Below are positions 59,450 to 64,000 of a DNA stretch of 64,000 nucleotides, piece by piece. Under the pieces are notes generated by a model, which had not been told where the DNA came from, did no database searches, and saw only the letters and a list, made by a program, of their open reading frames with translations. The position numbers and the translations under genes were made by a program. Numbering within the stretch: the stretch's first letter is position 1; each line of letters starts with the position of its first letter. This stretch comes from Hygrocybe punicea. Its lineage: Eukaryota; Basidiomycota; Agaricomycetes; Agaricales; Hygrophoraceae. The DNA is taken from positions 3,472,001 to 3,536,000 of the forward strand of contig OY744465.1 in the NCBI GenBank assembly GCA_963556145.1. Direction: 5' to 3'.

Positions 59450-60601
59450 GTTACGAGTTCTTTTAATTTATTAAAAGACTCGTTCTTTATCAGACCTGGT
59501 TCAGTGAGGATTCGTAATTAATTAATTAATTGATTAATTGATAAAGTTGATCGCCTATAGACAAAATTTTTTTAGGTAACAGATATGATTCTACTTCTGA
59601 TCCTGGAAAATCAGATACAGTTGAGGCTATGTGTGGACAAGCTTACATAAGCATCCAAATATGGGTTGGTGCAAAAAAGACAAATTACCTTCCAATTATA
59701 TTCAAAATATTCGTACTGGTCTCAATTCTTCTTAGAATCAGCTGAAAATTGAACTGCTGACTAATATTATCATTTCGGATCAGGTGTGACAGTGACATGT
59801 GTGACCAATCTAACCATATAAGGCAATTTTTGATATTATATAGCAAATTTTCTACTGATCAGAATGGTGACAGTCACATGTGACCAGTCTAACCATATAA
59901 GGCAATTTTACACCATATATGCTAAATTTTGAGGTGATCACAGGAGTCATAGTCACATGTGACCACTATTACTATATAGGGAAATTTCAGCCATATAAGC
60001 AGAAATAAGTGTAACTCAGATGATCTAATGATATTTTTACTTAAAACATACAATTCAATGTGATATTGCTGTATATATTATGTGCTAATTATATATTTCC
60101 AGCAAAGTCACTTATCAATATTTGTAATAATCATACAAATAAAAATTCAATGACAGAAACAAAACTTTGTTCATGCCATATGCAACATTGGCCCACTCAA
60201 GCACAGCTGTCTTCATATTATCATCTGTTGTACAGCAAGGTTGTGGAGAAGTGGGTTAAGCAAATGTAAGTCAATTGTTATCATACTGTTTAAAGGTAGT
60301 TGTATTTGACAGTTGATGTGTTACTCTCTCTTTTGGCTGAGAATATTGCATAATGACGAAGCAAAGAAGACATAACAGTGGGAGAGGAGGTCAAGACACG
60401 CTATGCAGTTTTATTTTTTCTACTTTTTATGTTGCTATGGTGAGAGGTGGGCTTGTTAATATATAATATATGCTATATGTCCTCTATCACATGTAACATG
60501 CTTTATGTAATTTAATATTATTATTTACTTCATCATGAAAGTGAGGAGGGGAAAAAAAGAACTCGTTCATGCCATGCGCAGCACTGGCCCACTAAACAAG
60601 T
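59450..60601 (-). mobile_element. Element A copy 2, 1,152 bp, inside the KDZ gene
   Basis: Minus-strand copy with the same ends as copy 1: ACTTGTTTAG at 60601 and CTCGTAAC ending at 59450. Removing it and keeping one AC restores KFSPNF in the KDZ frame, which is the expected sequence at that position. It has three or four CACATGTGACC subterminal repeats at 59790-59965. About 200 bp shorter than copy 1, mainly in the repeat section. Confidence 0.82.
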
Positions 60602-61040
60602 GAGAATTTTGGAAAGCAGTTGTCCTTGTGAGCATTTAAATGAAATTTTCTGATACCAAAGATCAATTCCATGGTAGGTGCATCCGAAAAACTACTCTGC
60701 TTCACATGTCTACCAAAATTCATCGCCCACTCACATATCACATCATAGAACAAGAGAGCTTGCCGCAAGCCTTCGGTGTTGTACTTGAGGGCTCACATAT
60801 TGAGTAGTCTATGTTCATTTGTCTGATGAGGATTTCAGGTCACGTCAAGGACATTCTGACCTAACATCATTACCTTTCACCCTTCTAAAAATCCACCATG
60901 CTGTGTGGAATGAAGCATCCATGCCTCACACAGGCACAGGCACCAACCTCTGTGGATTCCAGGTTCTTATTGTTTGCATTGCTCTGGGTGACTGCTCTGT
61001 GCTTGGAACATGATGATTTCTAATGCAAGTTTGAGTTTGG
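60602..61040 (-). pseudogene. Middle part of the KDZ gene, decayed
   Basis: Carries readable KDZ pieces (MNIDYSICEPSS, LRQALLFYDV-like, RHVKQSSFSDAP) in changing frames separated by stops, between the Cys-rich part and the element A insertion. Listed separately because several short introns or frameshifts make exon limits uncertain here. Confidence 0.5.
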
Positions 61041-62301
61041 AACCTAAGACCACAACAAATGCATTTTGCACCTATTTGACCTCCACCGCTTCCTTGATGT
61101 GCTCTTCATAGGGAGCTCTTTCCACAAAATACCCAGTTCCATTTGTAAGCTACAGATCATCACCAGGATTCCCCATGTGCATGTGTTCTGCAGTAAAATT
61201 TCCATCCACCACCAGGCTTCTCCAATACAACCACCTGTGAAAATGTTACTTTCAATAAACATTGGCAGGTCCATTTTACTAATGGATTAGGCAATTCCTT
61301 CCAGTTATCAGGGAGGTTGATGCCTGGCTGTGGGCATGCTGGGCAGAAGAAAGTGAGGTCGCTGTTGCCTGGTTCTTTGTCGGTGTCGTGGCCATAACCA
61401 AACCATTTCCGAACTTTGATGTCATGCCATTGCCGTGAGACCCTCATGAGCTCTCTATAGTGGTCCAATTTGACAGGGCCATTCCACCATCACCATCCAT
61501 AAATACAGCCTTTAAGATGAAGACTCACTGATACGGTGTCAGGAAAGGCATTATTTGTAAGCCGGCACAGTTTTGAGTAGAAATTGTTGGCAGAGGTCTT
61601 ACATTCAACCTGATTGACATGAAAGTAATCCAAGACTTGAAAGGTAAATGCCGAGCAAGGATGTTTGAATGTTGCCGGAAAGAGACCCATCTTGATCAAT
61701 TGCCATTGTAGCTCATCTTTTGATGGACAATGACACCAGCGAACATGGTGCCAGTGGATTCTGGAAATATCAACCATAACCAGCACACTGTCATCCAAGT
61801 TGTTATCATCATCTTCCTGGTTCAAGTCAACCAGCAGCTGATCATTCTCGATCTGTGACATCGAAGATGAGCCTTCCCCAACATCCTCCCAGACATCTTG
61901 AATGGAATTGGAGGGACAAGGATCACCGCCGTGATCAAGATGCAAGCAGAATCCTATGTCATGTAATGAGGATGGGGTGAAGCAGCTTCCATTCCATGAT
62001 TCGAGTTTGTGAAATGGAGTCCCCTGGTGGGAGATTCGACAACATTCTTTACAGAATAATGGACGACTGAGACAGCTCAAGCAGCGAATGGGGCCACTTG
62101 CTTCTTGCAGATATGACAGGTGGCAGGAATAGGAGGAGCTTCCATGCTCAACATCTCCCTCAGATATTCGTTGCGAAGTGGAATCCACTCCCTGAGGTAA
62201 CAATTTTGGGTCTGCCAATAATTCAGAGTGACTACAAAGCAGGTAATGGAATAGCTGACATTGCCTTTCGCCGTCTTGCACTTTGGAGGTTGTCGTGTAC
62301 C

Positions 62302-62874
62302 TGTTACGGATCGCTGTTCTTATGGTGGACTCCAGCAACAACAAACTAAACAAGGATGTTTCGAGAAAAGAAGTGAGTTCAAACAATGGTAAAGAGAAGG
62401 GGAGAGTCTGGGTTTTTCTGGTAGCGGTCAGGGGAAGAGTAGCTAGACTAAACTTAAAGATTACTGACTACGAATGTCCGTGGTTATATACTAACAAACG
62501 ACTTTAGGGCTGGCTTCTTCGTCATGCGTGGCTGCGAGGAGGACAAGCTCCGAGATGAACGGCGTCTTGGTTTACTTCATGGTCTACGCGTTTTGGGGTG
62601 CCAACGTGGTGGCCAGTGGCTGCATTGCGGGTCTGGTGTCAGCAGACAACTGATCCAGTGGTTATGCTGTGCGGTGTTATTGAGTGCCTGTATGAGCGTG
62701 TGTGACGTTGGTGACTTGTTGGCGGTGATCGGATGATGAGGGTAATCATATGGATTGGGATACCGTCGTCGATTGTCATCGATAATGTTCTGGACCCAGG
62801 TTATGACATCGTTGTTGGAAGCAGAGTCAGAAACGGGGTTAGAAGTGGGGGTTAGATCAGGGTGAAAAGTAACA
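62302..62874 (-). mobile_element. Solo LTR of the gypsy family
   Basis: 573 bp, reverse orientation, ends TGTTAC and GTAACA. The 5-bp duplication GTACC flanks it exactly (62297-62301 and 62875-62879). By eye about 85-90 percent identical to the LTRs at 36107 and 42693, so older than the complete element. A solo LTR arises from recombination between the two LTRs of an inserted element. It sits in the N-terminal coding part of the KDZ gene. Confidence 0.93.
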
Positions 62875-63089
62875 GTACCTGAGTCAGGAGGCACATCTGG
62901 GGACATGCTTTGCTGATGGTTTGAATTGACAGGTGACTTTTTTGGACTGGATTTCTGTGGACCTTTGGGAAGCTCGCCTGCGACTGGTTTAGATACCCAT
63001 TTTGTGTGATTTTTCATCTTTTTCTCAACAAAGATGACTTCTTGAGCTGTTCTCTTCTTCCCATGTTTCTCTTTGGACAATTTGGGCAT

Positions 63090-63650
63090 TGGTAGGTGGT
63101 GGTTGATGTTAAATTGGTTGATGTTTACAATTGGTTGATGTTGATGTTACATGTGACACATGATGTGTGACATGTCACATCCGACGAGTCGGTGTGACAT
63201 GTCACATCATAGCTCTGAAACACATGTCACATGCTCCCATTAACTCTTCTGCAGGTCTTATGGTTCGCAGCCATGCCTGACAATACTGACAACCACCTTG
63301 TTTTCTCATACTTGTGCAGATCAGTGTTACCCCGCCAGTATGGTCAACCAGAATACCAGTCCCCACCTGCACCAGTGTGCACCAACCTTTGAAATAACAT
63401 TATGGTATCCACCTTTAACCCCCTGGCATATACCAGGCACAGTGCTTTTACAGCATGCAAGCCTGAACTTGAGACAACCATAATCAGACCTCCCTTTCAG
63501 TGCCTAGATACGCAATTGAGATGCTCTCATTCCTGTTACTGCAACTCAAGATGGACAATCTGAACTATAACCTGCTGATAGGCTGATTGCAATGTTACAC
63601 AAGTAATATTTTGTAAGTTCAGGACAAGGATACATATTTTATGAATGATG
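63090..63650. promoter_or_regulatory. Upstream region of the KDZ gene with ATGTGACATGTCACAT palindromes
   Basis: 63145-63235 contains repeated GTGACATGTCACAT and ACATGTGACACATG, all self-complementary. They lie 60-150 bases before the KDZ start codon. They may be transposase-binding or regulatory sites; no end of the KDZ element could be set. Nothing else is recognised up to 63650. Confidence 0.4.
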
Positions 63651-63651
63651 T

Positions 63652-64000
63652 TTACACTGCTACATGTGCCAAGTTTTTAATACCCAATTCATGACATTTC
63701 ACCTCTGGAATGATGGTACAAAAATCTTTCTGCTCAGACCACCCTGACAATTCTACATTTAGATGCTCCAAGACTTTCTTCCTGAGGAAATGAGCATAGC
63801 AAACTCGATCCCCACCACTCCAGTCCATGACTTCGTGTCTGATGCTGTTGCCACATAGGAAGACGCCGGTTCCGGGCCTGTAATTGAGCTGCAGTCCAAG
63901 GTTGGGCATATCAAGAGTGCAATCATGATAGTCTCTGATACCCAGGAGGAAGTCATACCAAGGTGGCATACCATTCCCATCACGATGTGCCAATGTCCTC
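63652..64000 (-). CDS. C-terminal end of a TET/JBP-like 2-oxoglutarate/Fe(II) dioxygenase (partial)
   Basis: The minus-strand frame enters from the right edge and stops at 63652. It shows HRDGNGMPPWYDFLLGI (the HxD metal pair), LQLNYRPGTGVFLCGNSI, RHEVMDW (distal metal His) and DRVCYAHFLRKKV (the Arg region for 2-oxoglutarate). The metal-binding residues are present, unlike in the copy at 29226-30891. The TET/JBP family oxidises methylated pyrimidines in DNA. Its position next to a KDZ gene on the same strand fits the published association of these two families in basidiomycetes. The N-terminal part is outside the window. Confidence 0.6.
   Translation of the reverse strand, partial: RTLAHRDGNGMPPWYDFLLGIRDYHDCTLDMPNLGLQLNYRPGTGVFLCGNSIRHEVMDWSGGDRVCYAHFLRKKVLEHLNVELSGWSEQKDFCTIIPEVKCHELGIKNLAHVAV

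Larger units (their letters stand above)
57800..63089 (-). pseudogene. KDZ transposase gene, near full length, interrupted twice
   Basis: The start is ATG 63089 (MPKLSKEKHGKK). After removing the solo LTR, the frame runs into the CxC2-type Cys cluster (CLSCLSRPLFCKECCRISH), WNGSCF, LHLDHGGDPCPS, HHVRWCHCPS, AFTFQVLDYFHVNQVECKTS and FYSKLCRLTNNAFPD. Next come YRELMRVSRQWHDIK, FFCPACPQPGINLPDNW (61468-61320) and GACACVRHGCF. Then LLFYDVICEW, IRKFHLNAHKDNCFPKFS, the element A insertion, NFIRGAGQLDGEQMETLW and KAHRREILDDIMRHSNWKK. The C-terminal part (58707-57800) includes YRTRIRKAKGQK, EVAVVYRVNWLRAKARAERA and a stop at 57800-57802. Stops include TAG after GCFIPHSMVDF and TGA near 57935. KDZ enzymes are DDE transposases common in basidiomycetes. 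Confidence 0.85.

Noticed and set aside
51460..60601. A single 9.1-kb transposon with 1.3-kb terminal inverted repeats
   Set aside because: The two inverted copies of element A look like TIRs, but each restores a different gene's reading frame (Plavaka and KDZ) when removed, so they are separate insertions that happen to face each other.
1..64000. CRISPR arrays, bacterial operons, rRNA or tRNA genes
   Set aside because: The repeats are transposon ends or minisatellites without CRISPR-like spacers; gene structure is eukaryotic; no cloverleaf or rRNA sequence was recognised by eye, though a tRNA scan could not be run.

Overview
The window looks like a transposon-dense, repeat-rich stretch of a basidiomycete (Agaricomycetes-type) nuclear genome. 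The evidence is many short GT-AG introns of about 50 bases, KDZ and Plavaka transposases (families typical of mushroom-forming fungi), a chromodomain-bearing Ty3/gypsy element, TET/JBP-type dioxygenase genes, and a four-exon membrane protein of a kind I know from basidiomycetes. Identifications rest on recognising motifs in the translated sequence; no database search was run.

Layout. 1-2366: two host-type genes on the minus strand (the SH3 start of a probable Ras-GEF, and a small unknown gene). 2442-12288: degraded Helitron pieces separated by palindromes, minisatellites and an assembly gap (6524-6623) that is probably artificial. 12289-18490: a broken copy of an unclassified element, here called element A, carrying two nested insertions: a TA-flanked foldback element (12977-14186) and a 3.9-kb element with an 8-bp target duplication (14255-18180). 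18500-23500: an 812-bp near-perfect palindrome, a Gln-rich relic and a multi-exon gene of unknown function. 23900-31000: a long multi-exon gene with a JmjC-like part and an acidic tail, then a TET/JBP-like gene. 31000-36000: mostly repeats and relics. 36107-43263: a complete chromovirus-like Ty3/gypsy element with 571-bp LTRs, inserted in an Ulp1-like gene. 44136-44637: a tyrosine recombinase relic. 45225-46132: an intact membrane protein gene. 46210-49144: a Tc1/mariner-type element with a second gene, inserted just upstream of that host gene. 49200-53945: a PIF/Harbinger-like relic (split by a 600-bp MITE) and a Plavaka transposase (split by element A). 53990-57560: a minisatellite interrupted by a complete mariner-type element. 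57800-63089: a near full-length KDZ transposase gene on the minus strand, split by element A and by a solo gypsy LTR. 63652-64000: the end of a second TET/JBP-like gene.

Many insertion boundaries can be set exactly because the reading frame of the interrupted gene, or the target duplication, is restored when the insert is removed. Several unrelated elements carry premature TGA stops at conserved Arg positions, which suggests CGA-to-TGA change such as methyl-CpG deamination. In the gypsy element all 12 interior stops are TGA although its LTRs differ at only about 5 of 571 positions.

The most unusual items are the gypsy element (TGA-only stops, a canonical -1 slippery site, and a chromodomain followed by an ASCH/PUA-like domain), the two-gene mariner element, and element A.
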